64,000 bases of DNA, taken from the NCBI GenBank assembly GCA_012295275.1, contig CM022677.1:8297630-8361629 (forward strand), in the 5' to 3' direction. Below the pieces are notes generated by a model. That model saw only the letters and a program-made list of their open reading frames with translations. It ran no database searches and had not been told where the DNA came from. The translations under genes were made by a program, and so were the position numbers. Shown in pieces: positions 23,444 to 35,739 of this stretch (positions are counted from its first letter, which is position 1; each line of letters opens with the position of its first letter). The stretch is from Chrysomallon squamiferum. Its lineage: Eukaryota; Mollusca; Gastropoda; Neomphalida; Peltospiridae.

Positions 23444-24530
23444 GTTTGTGTTGTGTGATCTCTGTTATCTTGTTTCTGTTGGCTGAGTTGTTATGTTTGT
23501 GTTGTGTGATCTCTGTTGTCTTGTTTCTGTTGGCTGAGTTGTTATGTTTGTGTTGTGTGAGCTCTGTTGTCTTGTTTCTGTTGGCTGAGTTGTTATGTTT
23601 GTGTTGTGTGATCTCTGTTGTCTTGTTTCTGTTGACTGAGTTGTTATGTTTGTGTTGTGTGAGCTCTGTTGTCTTGTTTCAGTTGTGTGATCTCTGTTGT
23701 CTTGTTTCTGTTGGCTGAGTTGTTATGTTTGTGTTGTGTGAGCTCTGTTGTCTTGTTTCTGTTGGCTGAGTTGTTATGTTTGTGTTGTGTGATCTCTGTT
23801 GTCTTGTTTCTGTTGACTGAGTTGTTATGTTTGTGTTGTGTGAGCTCTGTTGTCTTGTTTCAGTTGTGTGATCTCTGTTGTCTTGTTTCTGTTGGCTGAG
23901 TTGTTATGTTTGTGTTGTGTGATCTCTGTTGTCTTGTTTCTGTTGGCTGAGTTGTTATGTTTGTGTTGTGTGATCTCTGTTGTCTTGTTTCTGTTGGCTG
24001 AGTTGTTATGTTTGTGTTGTGTGATCTCTGTTGTCTTGTTTCTGTTGGCTGAGTTGTTATGTTTGTGTTGTGTGATCTCTGTTGTCTTGTTTCTGTTGAC
24101 TGAGTTGTTATGTTTGTGTTGTGTGAGCTATGTTGTCTTGTTTCAGTTGTGTGATCTCTGTTGTCTTGTTTCTGTTGGCTGAGTTGTTATGTTTGTGTTG
24201 TGTGATCTCTGTTGTCTTGTTTCTGTTGGCTGAGTTGTTATGTTTGTGTTGTGTGATCTCTGTTGTCTTGTTTCTGTTGACTGAGTTGTTATGTTTGTGT
24301 TGTGTGAGCTCTGTTGTCTTGTTTCAGTTGTGTGATCTCTGTTGTCTTGTTTCTGTTGGCTGAGTTGTTATGTTTGTGTTGTGTGATCTCTGTTGTCTTG
24401 TTTCTGTTGGCTGAGTGGTTATGTTTGTGTTGTGTGATCTCTGTTGTCTTGTTTCTGTTGACTGAGTTGTTATGTTTGTGTTGTGTGATCTCTGTTGTCT
24501 TGTTTCTGTTGGCTGAGTTGTTATGTTTGT
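23444..24530. repeat. 51-bp minisatellite grown from an L1-like ORF1 tail
   Basis: About twenty units of 51 bp contain gttgtgtgatctctgttgtc, ttgtttctgttggctgag and ttgttatgttt. Some are shortened units in which ttgtttcagttgtgtgatc joins two copies, producing a higher-order pattern. On the minus strand each full unit encodes 17 residues (NTNITTQPTETRQQRSH). The array begins exactly where the ORF1 remnant ends (LGEDGTEASNTNITT). Hydrophobic plus-strand frames are antisense by-products. Confidence 0.92.
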
Positions 24531-25550
24531 GTTACTGGCTTCTGTCCCATCCTCTCCCAGTGTAAACAGCCTGACCTTGATATACAGTGTATCACCAATC
24601 TTTTCCCTTGCCTTTTTGCTGTAATGTGGATATAGTAATTTTCTCCTGTCATTAATTTCTTTCAGGAATTGTTCATTAACCCCGTATTGCTTGTTTATCA
24701 ATGTTTTGGGTGCAGCTCATCTAACTATTTCTCTGGCTTTATATAAAATGAATTTAGCAACAATAGGCTTTATAGATCCATCGAACTGCTTCCGCAGTTG
24801 ATTCACTCTGTCAAAGTCAGTATTATTTTCTACTTTCATTTCATTTTTTTATAAAACTTTTCAACTCCTCATCTGTGTCTTCCTCGTATTTCTCTGGTTT
24901 CCCACTAAAGATTAAATTGTCACGTATGAAGCGAGTTTGTGTTTTTCTCTTAAGTTTCCAAACTCGGTTTTTAATTCACATATTTTTTGTTTCATACTGT
25001 TATTATTATCTCTCATTTCATGAGTAGAACTGTTCATATCTGACACAACAGATTTCAAATCTCTGAGGTCCTTTTATTCCTTTCAAACTGTTAGTGAATG
25101 TAATTCATACCCTTTTCCATATCTTGTACTTTTTTCTTAATATCAGTCATTTCACCACTGATATCTTGTACAGTTATTTCCATACTGTTCAAATGTTTTT
25201 TGACCATGTCCAGTTTTTCCAGTTTATCTAACTTTCTAGTCAAAGTATCTAATTTTATACTGACATCTTGACTGATCACAACTGGTGAAATTAAACCAGA
25301 ATACTGACCATGGGATCATTAGGTTTGTCCGTAGTGTCCATTCTGTGACTGCTGACACTGTTGAATTGGTGTTGACTGATAAAATGGTGCAGATGAACAT
25401 CTCGTTATTCTGTGTATTTGACATCCTTGTAATAGTGACTTCTTGACCAGCTTGGCTACTGCTTACCCTTATTTTCTGTTCACTTTCTCCACTTACAGTT
25501 TTACTCTTATTTTTTCTCTTTTTACCTTTTATATTTGATGTTGAATACTC
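24531..25550 (-). pseudogene. L1-like LINE ORF1 remnant (Transposase_22-like)
   Basis: The minus strand has a Lys/Ser-rich N-terminus near 25540 (SNIKGKKRKNKSKTVSGE) and a glutamine-rich segment with frame breaks. A coiled coil follows at 25091-25279 (SIKLDTLTRKLDKLEKLDMV and QDISGEMTDIKKKVQDMEKG). A region with many stops resembles the RNA-binding domain of L1 ORF1 proteins, and the reading ends with INKQYGVNEQFLKEINDRRK, YPHYSKKAREKIGD and KVRLFTLGEDG at 24540-24701. That order is the layout of L1-type ORF1p, an RNA chaperone of retrotransposition. Stops and frameshifts show it is inactive. No adjacent reverse transcriptase was found. Confidence 0.75.
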
Positions 25551-25687
25551 GTGTATAATTTACATTGATAAAAACAGATAAAATACCTTTAATACTAATA
25601 CACATTATATATTTTCTCAGAGAGATGAGGGACATGACTTTCATTTCCATGCTTGTGTTAGTGGGAAGTAACAGTTACTCATGTTGA

Positions 25688-25733
25688 TTAAACGACCACA
25701 CAAAAAAGATCAAACAGAGCCTGAAGAGACCAA
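25688..25733 (+). CDS. Candidate exon upstream of a terminal exon pair
   Basis: A very good donor (gaccaa then gtaagt) ends this stretch. In the frame that splices cleanly into the next two exons it reads LNDHTKKIKQSLKRP and leaves one base over, matching the phase of the 26209 exon. A TGA lies just upstream at 25685-25687 and no clear acceptor or start follows it, so the true 5' border is unknown. Confidence 0.3.
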
Positions 25734-26208
25734 GTAAGTTAACACTGTCTTTTCTTTTTCCTTTCACATGTGTCACCTCTTTAACTGACAAAGATGATAA
25801 TGATATTTGTATAAAAATTAAGGTAAAAAATAAGTACTATTTTTGTCATTATTTTAGCATTTTTTATTTTTTGATGAAAAAGACTGTTAATTCAGATTTT
25901 TGTTGTAAAAAAATAATGTAAATTATTTGTTTCTGAATTAAAAACTCTTAAGAATTTATTCATATCTTTGTTTTTACTGATGCTACTTAATTATTGTGTT
26001 GGGTTTAAAATGCATTTTGATATTAGTGTTTCTACACTAAAGAAGTCAAATTATAAGGTGAAAGTTCTATTATTTGTTGCTTTTAGGTTGTAGTAGCTTG
26101 TGTGTGTGTGGTGTTGTTGTTGTTTTTTAATTAAAAATATAATCTATATAACTACTGTTTTATTTATTTTTATTAATTAAGAATGAGTTTAATTATTTTT
26201 TTGTCCAG

Positions 26209-26255
26209 GATCTAAAATATCCATGTCTGTGTGTAGATTGAATGCTCCTATAAAG
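26209..26255 (+). CDS. Candidate internal exon, 47 nt
   Basis: An acceptor with a T-rich tract (aattatttttttgtccag) and a gtttgt donor bound 47 nt. With one base from the previous exon it reads RSKISMSVCRLNAPIK and ends in phase 0, as required by the exon at 27095. Support comes from border quality and phase agreement across three exons. No domain is recognised. Confidence 0.35.
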
Positions 26256-27094
26256 GTTTGTTTTATTCATTCACTTTTATGTTTTATAGCTCATTTGATT
26301 AAGGATGGATTTAATTAAAAGAAGCAAAATTTATTTTTATGCACAGAATAGTATTGAAAAATGTATATAAATGTCTCATAAATGATGCTTACTTTAGATA
26401 GTATAGAATCAATGTAATAATGGTTTATAAACCTTGTAATAATTTGCATGACAGCCTAATAGAGTAGTGAACAGAACATGTGTAATTTGCTGTTAGTAAT
26501 ATCTCACTCTAATCTGAAAAAGGGGCAACAATTTACTTATATTAAAGTGGCAGGAAAGTATGTTACAATTAAATATTTTAATAATCAAATAATTTATTGT
26601 AAATGATGTAACGATTGTTAAAGGTTAATTAAAGATCATAAGAATAATCTCAAATGTATTTCCATCATGCTAGTCTGTTAGTATTTCAAGTAGAATCAGA
26701 ATTAGAAGACCATTTTCTTACTGCCTAATGTAATACTATATAGGTTTAAAATGTTTATTTACTTAATATTCCTGGCAGTCATCATAAACTGGACTAAAAG
26801 ACTAAAACAGTGTAAATTTCAAATTTTAGGAAGTTAATAGAATTATTCAAATATATTAAAACATATTTTTGTAATCTCTCTTATTGATGTATTGCTCTTT
26901 TAATGCTTTTTTGTCAAAGTCAAAAAATAAAATTAAACTAAGAATATAAATTATTTTTATTATTAAAATTGTATGGAAAAATAAAAATGTGTACTAAATT
27001 CTTGTTTCTAAGACAGTGAAATACTGACAACAAAAATGCTGCTTGCACTTTATTTTATGTTTAGTTTATTAATGAATATTATATTTTGTTGTAG

Positions 27095-27175
27095 GATCCT
27101 AGACAACAGATTCAAGCTGCCTCAGCCAGCACTTCAGTTGAAAATGTTGTAAGACACATTTTCAGAAAAGGTTAA
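27095..27175 (+). CDS. Candidate terminal exon of an unrecognised gene
   Basis: An acceptor (atattttgttgtag) starts a phase-0 frame DPRQQIQAASASTSVENVV, then RHIFRKG and a TAA stop. GC content and codon use look more gene-like than the AT-rich surroundings. Together with 26209-26255 it would form the C-terminus of a small basic protein. I do not recognise the family. An alternative is a spurious chain of splice-like sites. Confidence 0.35.
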   Translation, partial: DPRQQIQAASASTSVENVVRHIFRKG

Positions 27176-27179
27176 CTAA

Positions 27180-28832
27180 AGCACCAGAATGCTATTACAT
27201 CACAGTCTTCCCTGTCCAGAGAAAGCTCAACACTTTCAAGAGAAAATCTGTCTGAAATCTAATTTGAATTTTGAAAACTCAGTGATCTCCAAGAGACTGC
27301 ATTGTCAATGTGATCAGAACATCCAGTGTACACATTGTACTTCATAGCAGCTTGCACTGCTTTTATCTTTGATGTGTGCTTGGTTATTCTAACTTTTTTT
27401 GCTGAAAGAGGAATGGAGATTCATCATTGCTATGGAATGCCATCTTTGTAAATAAGTTCAAATGAATTTGGTAATGCATAGAAGTATTAATTTTTATAAT
27501 CATCTAATTTTTATATTATTTAAATCATTATTAAAAAAACATCCAAAAAACAACACAAAACATTTCTTCTATTTTTTTTTTAACTATTGTTTAAATCAGG
27601 GGAAAATCAAGGATTTGCTGGGGGTAATCAATGTAAATATGATTGAAAATTTTGTAATTAGTGGTAATTAAAAATTTGTATCAACAAAAAAAAAGAAAAG
27701 AAAAACAAAATAATTTTTCTTTTTTATATTATTTAAATCTGGGAAAAACAGTGGTTTGCTGGGGTGATCATTGTGTACATATTTCTAAAAAATAAAATAA
27801 TAATAATATAAATAACTAAATTAAAATTTTAATAGCATTAATCATGACTTTGTTATTTTTAATTAGAAGAAATTTATTTATAAACTGTCTAGATAATAAA
27901 ACATAAGTAGTCAGTTATTTCTGTTTAGACATTGCTGCCAGCTTTTATAATTTGCTTTTCTAATTTAGAAAGAATAATAAAATTATTTCAGTAACTAATC
28001 TTTAAAAATAAGAAATAATAATTTAAAAACGATAAAAAATGAAATGAAATAATAAGAGAAAAAAATTTACATAAATGAAATTTTCCCAAATATTTTATAA
28101 TTTGCCTTTTACATTTTGGAACAATTCAAAAAATTAGTTTAAAAATGTACAAATTGAAATGTCTTCTAATTTTTTATAATCTGTATTTTCTGTTTAATTC
28201 AATTAAAAAGCTGGGGGAAAAAAATGAAAATAATAAATAAATAAATAAATAAATAAATAAAATATATATATATGAAACTGGTTCATTTATTCAAAAATGC
28301 AAATCTAAACCATTTCATGTTTTGTTATAGTGTAATACTAAATATTTCTCGAGCTTTCATTCAGATTTGTATAGTTTATTCTAAGAGAGATATTGTAAGA
28401 TTATGCAAATTCAGTACTTTAAATATTTTTAGCAATGTTTGGTGTTTTTGATCAACAATAAAATATAGCCAGGTTATGTTACATAAATGGTTGGCAGTAC
28501 AAATATTTCTTAATAAAAATCATAATTATTTGTTCTTAACTGTTTTAAATCCTGACATTTACAAATTCAAATACATTGCATCTTATTTAAAAATAATAAT
28601 GAAAATGGAAAATATTTCTGAAATTGTTTCACTTTCTTAATATTAAAAATGTTAAGGCACATTCAAATAATTTTTAAAAAATATAAGAAAAAATTAAGCA
28701 TAGTCTTTGTATGTTTTTATTTTTATTATGTATATATTGATCAACGTCTTCTGTATTTGTTGTCAACTAGCAAAAGATAATCTGACATAATCATTATTTC
28801 TGTATATATACACTTCTTATTTTTTATTTGAT

Positions 28833-28914
<82 letters not shown>

Positions 28915-29446
28915 CTTTTTGTATATTTACAAAGACGTTAAATATATTTACCTTTAGTAAAAATAATGAATTATTATTATTATTATTATAGACATACATA
29001 ATTTCATTTTCATTTTCTTTAAAATAAAAATTATTGCAAAAAAGACATGGTTTTAATTGGTGCTAAAATATTTTTTTTAATCTGATTAATTTCAGCTATT
29101 TTCAAATATCTTTTAATGTTAATTTAAAATCAGAACAATAATATAATAATAAATCATTAAAATAATCCAATTATTAATTCTGGTTTTCTATCTCTATTTT
29201 ATATCATTTTTCTGTTCATTTTTTGTAAAAAGGCAACAACAAACAAAACACTTGGAACTTGTATTTATTTATACATAAACAAGGACACTGTCTTTCACAT
29301 GCAGCAGTTATTTGACAACAAACACATTAACTCTTTCTCACAGAACATGTACCAACTCATCCTTTCACATTCACATCAGTCTCTATGTCTGCATCTATTT
29401 CTCCTACCATGCCCTCTGAAAACACATACAAAATATAAATTTCCAT

Positions 29447-29450
<4 letters not shown>
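27180..29450. other. AT-rich non-coding stretch
   Basis: No exon was recognised on either strand. The sequence is dominated by A/T runs, TAAA repeats near 28230-28262, an AT run near 28262-28272 and the CT array at 28835-28911. Confidence 0.6.
28835..28911. repeat. (CT)n microsatellite, ~77 bp
   Basis: An uninterrupted CT dinucleotide run. Confidence 0.97.

Positions 29451-29519
<69 letters not shown>
29451..29519. repeat. (CA)n microsatellite, ~69 bp
   Basis: An uninterrupted CA run. Both strands remain open and produce His/Thr and Val/Cys frames (29299-29625 plus, 29376-29585 minus) that are not genes. Confidence 0.97.
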
Positions 29520-29520
<1 letters not shown>

Positions 29521-29649
29521 CTGTTCATCTGTTTCTCTACCAATCCATACATTCTATACAGCTTTAACACTTTCTTTATGTACATCTCCCTAACGGTTTA
29601 TATACTTTCTGTGTATCTCCTATAAAACTTGTTTCAATGTTGTATGTTC

Positions 29650-31680
29650 ATTTTAAAATTAATTATTTTAAATTACTTTTGCAATGTTGATTGTAAATTG
29701 TTTTCTATTATGTATGAAAATAAAAACAAAAATAAATTTTAAAGGATGATAGATAAAAAATTATATGACAACTGAAATAAACATTTTAAATTCCTTTCTG
29801 ACTTTTTCTTTTTCCCTTGTTTCAGTACTACTGAGGGTTCTGTAATTTTCATAAATATCTATTTTGTATATTATTGTCAATAAAAATATTTTCTTATTTA
29901 AAATTATCATTCGATATTATTTGTAGCAGACGCAAAGTGTCACGTGAGGTCTCGATTACGTCATCAGTTTTACAGTCTACCTAGAAAACAAGTTTCCGAG
30001 GCTAAGATAATGTTAAATAAAAAATACAGGAAAAGGTGAACATTTTGAAATGAATATAAAATATATTATTATTTACCCTAATTCTACACTTTGTTTTATA
30101 AACTGCGCTGCTGGATAAGCTTAATGCTTCTATTTTAAATTGTTTTATATATATATGTATATGTAAATGTTCTAATACTGGCAAAGTTTATACGAATAAA
30201 AATGAGACGTGATTATAAAATAACGTGTTATTTTCTTTATTTGTACGGCGTTATGCAAGTTTAATCAATGAGATATTGACAGTATATTTATAAAATTTAT
30301 TTAATTTGGGTGAGCGTAGATTTCTCAAGATAATTTGAGACTACTGGACGGAATTTACATTTTTATTTACTACCAGCTTTGCAGCTTATACGAATAAATT
30401 GAGACTGAGGCGGAAATTACGTTCACATCTTAGTAAAAGTACCGCTGTTTACATCGATATTTTATTAAGATTTTCCTCTGTTTTGCATCATAACAAATGT
30501 TGATAATATATATAAAATTGTCAGTAAAATCTTGGATACAGCTAAAGGAATATTATCGGCTTTTTCAAGAATAATTTTAATAACAAAATGTCGCCGTTCA
30601 GTTTCAAATAACCTGTTAAAACTGAACATGTTAACAAGTTATATTTTATTTGAATCACATAATTTAATCGTCAAAAAAAAATGACATTAAACTAAAATGT
30701 TTCTGTTTTGTAAAACATCAGTAATTCTGTTTTTATATAAAACCATCGACGTTTAATCATAAATTGTTACTTTATAAAATAATGTGATGTTTTGTTATGT
30801 TTGAAATATTTTGCATCATTAAAAAACACGTAAAAGCTTTATTTTGAATCTCAGGAGAAATTAATCGTACTTTGTAAACATCATACGAAATTAAAACTAA
30901 AATGTTTCTAGTTTTTTAAACCTGAGGTTTTTTATATATAAAAAGAAATATATCGTTTGTTTAAATCGTTTAAAAAATATCTTTGTTTCATTATGTTTTA
31001 ATCTATTTTGCATCATAAAATTAATAAAATCTCACCAGTTACATTTTTATTTTACTAGTCTGAAATCTGATTTATTTATTTATTTTTTGTAAACACATCA
31101 AGAAAACATGCTTGTCCTCCTGAACTAATTTTTATGATATATAAAATAATTTAAGAAAAACTAGAAGAAATATATCGTTTGTTTCATCCGAAACAAGGGA
31201 AAAAAAATAAAATGAATTTCAGGCAACATCTTTTTTATACTATCAAGGTACATACGTTAATGTTTCATAATAAGATTATTAAAAAAATCTCAGAAACTTT
31301 TAAAATATAAGTGGTAGATGATTTATTTATTTATTTTTGTAAACACAACAAAACTACAATAATACTAATTAAAATGATGAATAAAATAAATGATTAAGAA
31401 AGACTACTGAAACAAGGAAAAAGAAAAAAGTATGTGGATAAAATAAAATGATTATTTCAAATATATTTTTTATACTAGATATCATGCTATTTTGTATTGA
31501 ACCTCAGTTTATTCATATAAAACTGAAATCTTATTTGTTTATAGAACGTAAACTCTGTCCAGCGTCACAAATTATATCTAGAAAACTTCAATGTACGTCA
31601 AAATTTCGTGTTTCAGTAAATACTCAATACCAATTTTATCATGGCTCGACACTGATTTTGAAAAAAAAAAACTGGCCAAC
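29650..31680. other. AT-rich stretch, no supported gene
   Basis: No splice-bounded coding segment was recognised. A short piece near 29935-30010 (gaggtctcgattacg, then gaggctaagataatg) resembles 48990-49085 and may be part of a dispersed repeat. Confidence 0.5.
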
Positions 31681-31683
31681 AGA

Positions 31684-31866
31684 TTATTTTTTTAATGAAA
31701 CACGTGTTATCCAGACAGTCAGCTGCACGTCTGCACAGCCCGACTTGTCTTCACAAGTTTCACCCAAACGTTTCTTCACAAAACACTCGCCGTTGTACAG
31801 GACAAACAGAATTCTTAAAATATACTTAGTAAATATAAATACCAAAACACTAATTAAAAGCACAAT
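31684..31866 (-). CDS. Candidate cysteine-rich (EB-like) exon, weak
   Basis: On the minus strand an acceptor-like site (gttacaccacag) is followed by 60 open codons and a stop at 31684. A hydrophobic start (IVLLISVLVFIF) leads to YNGECFVKKRLGETCEDKSG and CADVQL. The spacing NGECxxxxxxGETCxxxxGC resembles EB or EGF-like modules of secreted proteins, though only three cysteines are present. The 5' border is uncertain and no further exon was found. It may be a decayed exon. An overlapping 155-codon plus-strand frame (31448-31915) shows no recognisable features and is probably chance. Confidence 0.25.
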   Translation of the reverse strand: MVLLISVLVFIFTKYILRILFVLYNGECFVKKRLGETCEDKSGCADVQLTVWITRVSLKK

Positions 31867-32115
31867 CTGTGGTGTAACTAATGAAAATCACAATCCATCT
31901 CACTGTATTTTGTAAAATATACCCAACGCTTTGCCAGGAATTTAAAAATATTTCTTCTATTACCACTTCTGTCAGGAAGAGAAAAAAAACAACACGAAAA
32001 CACCCCACGAAAAAACAGTATTCGATCCTAAACATTACAGGTGTGATTTTACTGTGAAAACTCTGTGTACTTTCAGAAATATAGATTGGGGTTTCGGGTT
32101 AGCGTGTTTTTATAA

Positions 32116-32572
32116 ACAACAGTAGAAATATATATGAAAATCCAAAATGTCGAGAACGCTTCCATACTAATGTGACATTTTATTAACACAACATGTTTCA
32201 CTGTAAAGCTAAGTAGGTGTAATTTTATACGGCGTTATGAAAATAAGAACCGCCATCACTATTTATGTTACATGTTTTATGTTTGTTAACAGAGGCGTAG
32301 CGGAAATAGTATGTATTAAAAACATGAATCTGGAAATCTAACTCGCTCTGTTTCTCAGTTTCTAAATTATTGCAGTAGAATATAAACCAAGCATTAACTC
32401 GTCAGCTACTGTTCAAAAAAAAGTACATAACTCTCTATTTCCCTGCAGCATTTTTTTTTTTTCATTTCACAGTTTCAAAGATTTAGTTTTAACTGTAGAA
32501 AAATGTGAATTTTATATTTTCATACCTACATAATAACTTATAATAAATGTAAGCCATAATTATTTATTTATT

Positions 32573-32611
<39 letters not shown>

Positions 32612-32800
32612 AACAGTAGAATTATATGTGAATATCGAGAACGCTTCCATACTAATGTGATATTTTATTAACAGAACTTTGTGTTTCACAGAACAGCTAT
32701 TTTTACACGGCGTTATGAAAATAACTTCAGTACCGCCATCACTATTTATGTTACATGTTTTATGTTGTAAACAGAGGCGTAGTGGTAATATTATGTATTG
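32116..32800. repeat. Local tandem duplication, ~200-bp copies ~495 bp apart
   Basis: The sequence from aacaacagtagaaatata (about 32116) to gaggcgtag (about 32300) is repeated from about 32609 to 32785. Shared text includes gagaacgcttccatactaat, cggcgttatgaaaataa and ccgccatcactatttatg. A third copy of the last part lies at 41325-41400. No coding frame is evident. Confidence 0.8.
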
Positions 32801-33659
32801 AAAACACAGTGTATTGAAAAATAGAGGTATTGTTTTTTAATTAACAATATTAGGTAATTTTATTTTGCATAATAAATAAATAAATAAGTAATAATAAGCT
32901 TAATTTTTCATTAACAGGTATAACGTATCTATCAAGTTGAATAATGAATCAACGTTTAATGATGCGAATTATTCTCTTCTTTTTTTTTTTTAATTTTTTT
33001 AATTTTTATTATTATTTTTATTTTTTATTATTTTTTTATTAAGATAGTAGAATTGCAGTTGAGAGGTGAGAGGCTAGATTAAGATGAATTAACTTCACCA
33101 CGTTATTGATATTTGCAAGTGCATCTTTCTTAAATGCTAGAAAAGTCTAGAATACAGAGAAACATTAATAGACGTTTTTATTATCAAAAGTAAAGTGAAA
33201 AGGCGAGGATGCGCGAGATGAATCTTGTTTATTATAACACAAGTTCTGTAAATATACTGCGCTATTACAGATTAATTCTTAATTAACTGTAGAAAGTGAT
33301 ATTCTATTATCTCCCCTAAAAATTAGATTGATAATTAGAAAATTAATATTCAACTAGATATAATCTAGAGAGCTATATATAAATGTTAAATATTTCGGTT
33401 CTTCCGTTGAATTTAAATGTATTAGTATAAACAGGTCTGGTTGAAGCACATAAACTATACATATTGTCGTTCAGTTCCATTATATGTGGTAAACAGCGTT
33501 CATCATAATAAGAAGAACACCTTTTTGTTCATTACTGCAATACAAAGGACAATTCAGTTGCCGTTTACAGGGACAAATAAATATATAAATAAATGTATTA
33601 ATATTATTATTAATATCTAAGATCCTTCAGTATTTTAGATATACACAGAACCTCTCCCA

Positions 33660-33790
33660 GTGAGATAAAATATGATCGCTGCTTTATTATCAGTGTTTTC
33701 TGCAGTATTTATCATTTCTTTTACTGAAATTTTAATTACAGCGACATCTGCACTTAACACTGTAATCTGAGAGCCAGACAGGTAGGTGGA
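33660..33790 (-). other. Candidate conserved coding segment, copy A
   Basis: The minus strand reads ADVAVIKISVKEMINTAEN, then DNKAAIIFYLTGRGSVY and a stop. The duplicated copy near 41820-41940 keeps NTAEN, DNKAA, IFYLTGRGSVY in frame. The adjacent GGG AGA codons here are GGC CGA there, both changes being synonymous. That is weak evidence for former protein-level selection. No family is recognised and no exon borders are secure. Confidence 0.3.
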
Positions 33791-34341
33791 GAATGAGACA
33801 GACATACATATATAGAGATAAATCCATAGACAGACATACAGACACACAGACAGATAGAAAAACCCAAAACTGAACTGAATAATTAAAATGACCAATAAAA
33901 GAAAAGTTGTGAAAAGCGAGGTTAATGTGATATTATACAAGTTCATTTGCCTATGAAATGTAAAATGTCTATCTATCTCTATGTCCATCAATGTCTATTA
34001 TTTAACTATATACATAAACACCCTCTCACTGATATGAACTTACGTATATAAATATCCTCTAAGGGAAACACGTAAACCAAACTGGCTTTTCTATGTGTGT
34101 TTGACTCTGTATGTGTGTGTGTGTCTATCTCTTTATCTGTTTATTTGTTGATAATTGTTTCTTTCTTTATAATGACGACTGTAATACTGACATAACGACA
34201 TTAACGATGAAAACAACAACAATAATGGCAATAATACTACTTAAAATGAGTAGTTTGGTCCTCAAATATGATTATTGCTATATAATCATTGTTTACTAAT
34301 AATAATTAGTCATAATCATAATAAAAATCAAATTCAAAACT

Positions 34342-34605
34342 TCAATAAACTCTTTGACAAATATCACATTTAAATTGAACTGCCGTTTTGACTTTGGTAT
34401 CTTCTATTTGTTTTTGTAATTTTGCCTCTAAAACATTTGCTTTCTTAGCCTTTTCTTCCTCCTTCTTCTTCTTCTCTGCCAACTCTTCTTCATACCTCTT
34501 GACACTTTCTTCTTCTGTCAATGCCTCGGCATACCTCTTCCTTTTGATTTTATTGCCCCAAGTGGTAGAGTAAAATAAGAAGCATATTTCTTGCCTAATT
34601 ATCAC
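34342..34605 (-). CDS. Lys/Glu-rich C-terminal-type segment ending in CxxC
   Basis: The minus-strand frame reads TTWGNKIKRKRYAEALTEEE, then a highly charged helix (ELAEKKKKEEEKAKK) and LQKQIEDTKVK, and ends KCDICQRVY with a stop. The pattern of a basic start, a Lys/Glu helix and a CxxC end resembles the C-terminal tails of pogo/jerky-type (DDE_1) transposase-derived proteins, as I recall them. No transposase core was found nearby. It could be the last exon of such a gene or a pseudogene fragment. The codons are less AT-rich than their surroundings, which favours a coding origin. Confidence 0.4.
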   Translation of the reverse strand: MIIRQEICFLFYSTTWGNKIKRKRYAEALTEEESVKRYEEELAEKKKKEEEKAKKANVLEAKLQKQIEDTKVKTAVQFKCDICQRVY

Positions 34606-35370
34606 ATATTAATCAAGTTTCTTCTGCTGAACTTAAAAACCGATATATGTTTACCTATTAAATTCATCACTAACCTTAAGTCTATAGGACTAAAAATTAA
34701 CACTCACTTTTGAAACCTCAAAATGCAGTATAGCTCGGAGGCCAGAATTGCCCTGAGACCAGAATTACCCCAAGTACTAGTTTTAAATAAAATCATTTTA
34801 GTTAGTTTAGTAAATTCAGTGAACAACCTATATTCAGGCGATTTGACTTATTTAAAAAAAAATTAAATTAAAGTTTACTCAACACTCAGTCTTGTTTATA
34901 TTTACCAACGTGCGTGTTAAATAGAGTTGCTTCTCTTAGACCACGAACTTGCGAGGTGACGATAAATTGGATTTGCTGCTTTTAGATGAAAATAACCAAT
35001 TCTGTATAATGTTTTGTAGCAGACAGAACCAGCTTATTAACATTCCCTGCGTTTTCTTTTTCTTTTAACTAACCAGTTTCCTGTATTTTTGGTTTATTTA
35101 ACGTGATATTATTATTTGAAGAATTATTGTAAAATTGCTGTTTCATTTAATGCTTTTCATTCAATTTTATTTATTTATTTTATTTATTTATTTCATTTAT
35201 TTTATTTAAAAAGTTGTTAGGAAAGGCGCAAGAGATCACGGTTTTGTAATATGAACAACCATCTTTATCAGTGTAAATCATAAAGAGTTCAGAAAGTAGT
35301 CATAAAATAATTGTATTTGGAAGTTTAAAAACGTCCGTGACCTAACAGAAACTTCCGATCGAAATCCAAG

Positions 35371-35462
35371 ATGGCAGCAACGAACGCCGATCAGTATTTA
35401 GACACTTTCAAACATGTAGACTTTTATAATTCTACATGGATCATTAAAAGAAATTTGGAGAA
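35371..35462 (+). CDS. Candidate first coding exon (MAATNADQYLDTFKH...)
   Basis: An ATG in strong initiation context (aatccaagATGG) opens MAATNADQYLDTFKHVDFY, then NSTWIIKRNLEK, and is followed by a good donor (gagaa then gtatgt) leaving two bases. CpG-containing sequence upstream (ttccgatcgaaatccaag) contrasts with the AT-rich background, as at gene starts. The second copy at 43500 keeps the ATG context and MATSNADQCLQTFKHP, but its donor is changed to atacat and the frame runs on. The family is not recognised and downstream exons were not identified. Confidence 0.45.
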
Positions 35463-35739
35463 GTATGTCATATAACCAATACATAGATGGCTAATACTCT
35501 GTAGTAAGTGCTGAAAACGTGGTAATATTTCTTTTATTATTCTTTTTTTTTTCTGACGTTGACGTAATATACCATTTCGTACTCTTTTTTTTTTTTTCAC
35601 TTTTTATTACGAAATCGTCAGCCAAAAACAAATAAAATAATATTAAAAAAATTAAAAGAATAAGTAAATAAATACAAATAAAATAAAATAATTGAAATAA
35701 AATAAATTAAAATGAAATAAATAATTTTCACTAACGCTG

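Noticed and set aside
23425-24565. Plus-strand hydrophobic frames (LCCVISVVLFLLAEL repeats) resembling multi-pass membrane proteins
   Set aside because: They are antisense to the ORF1-derived 51-bp array and have its exact periodicity.
31448-31915. 155-codon plus-strand frame
   Set aside because: It is AT-rich, lacks recognisable motifs and overlaps a more plausible minus-strand cysteine-containing segment.
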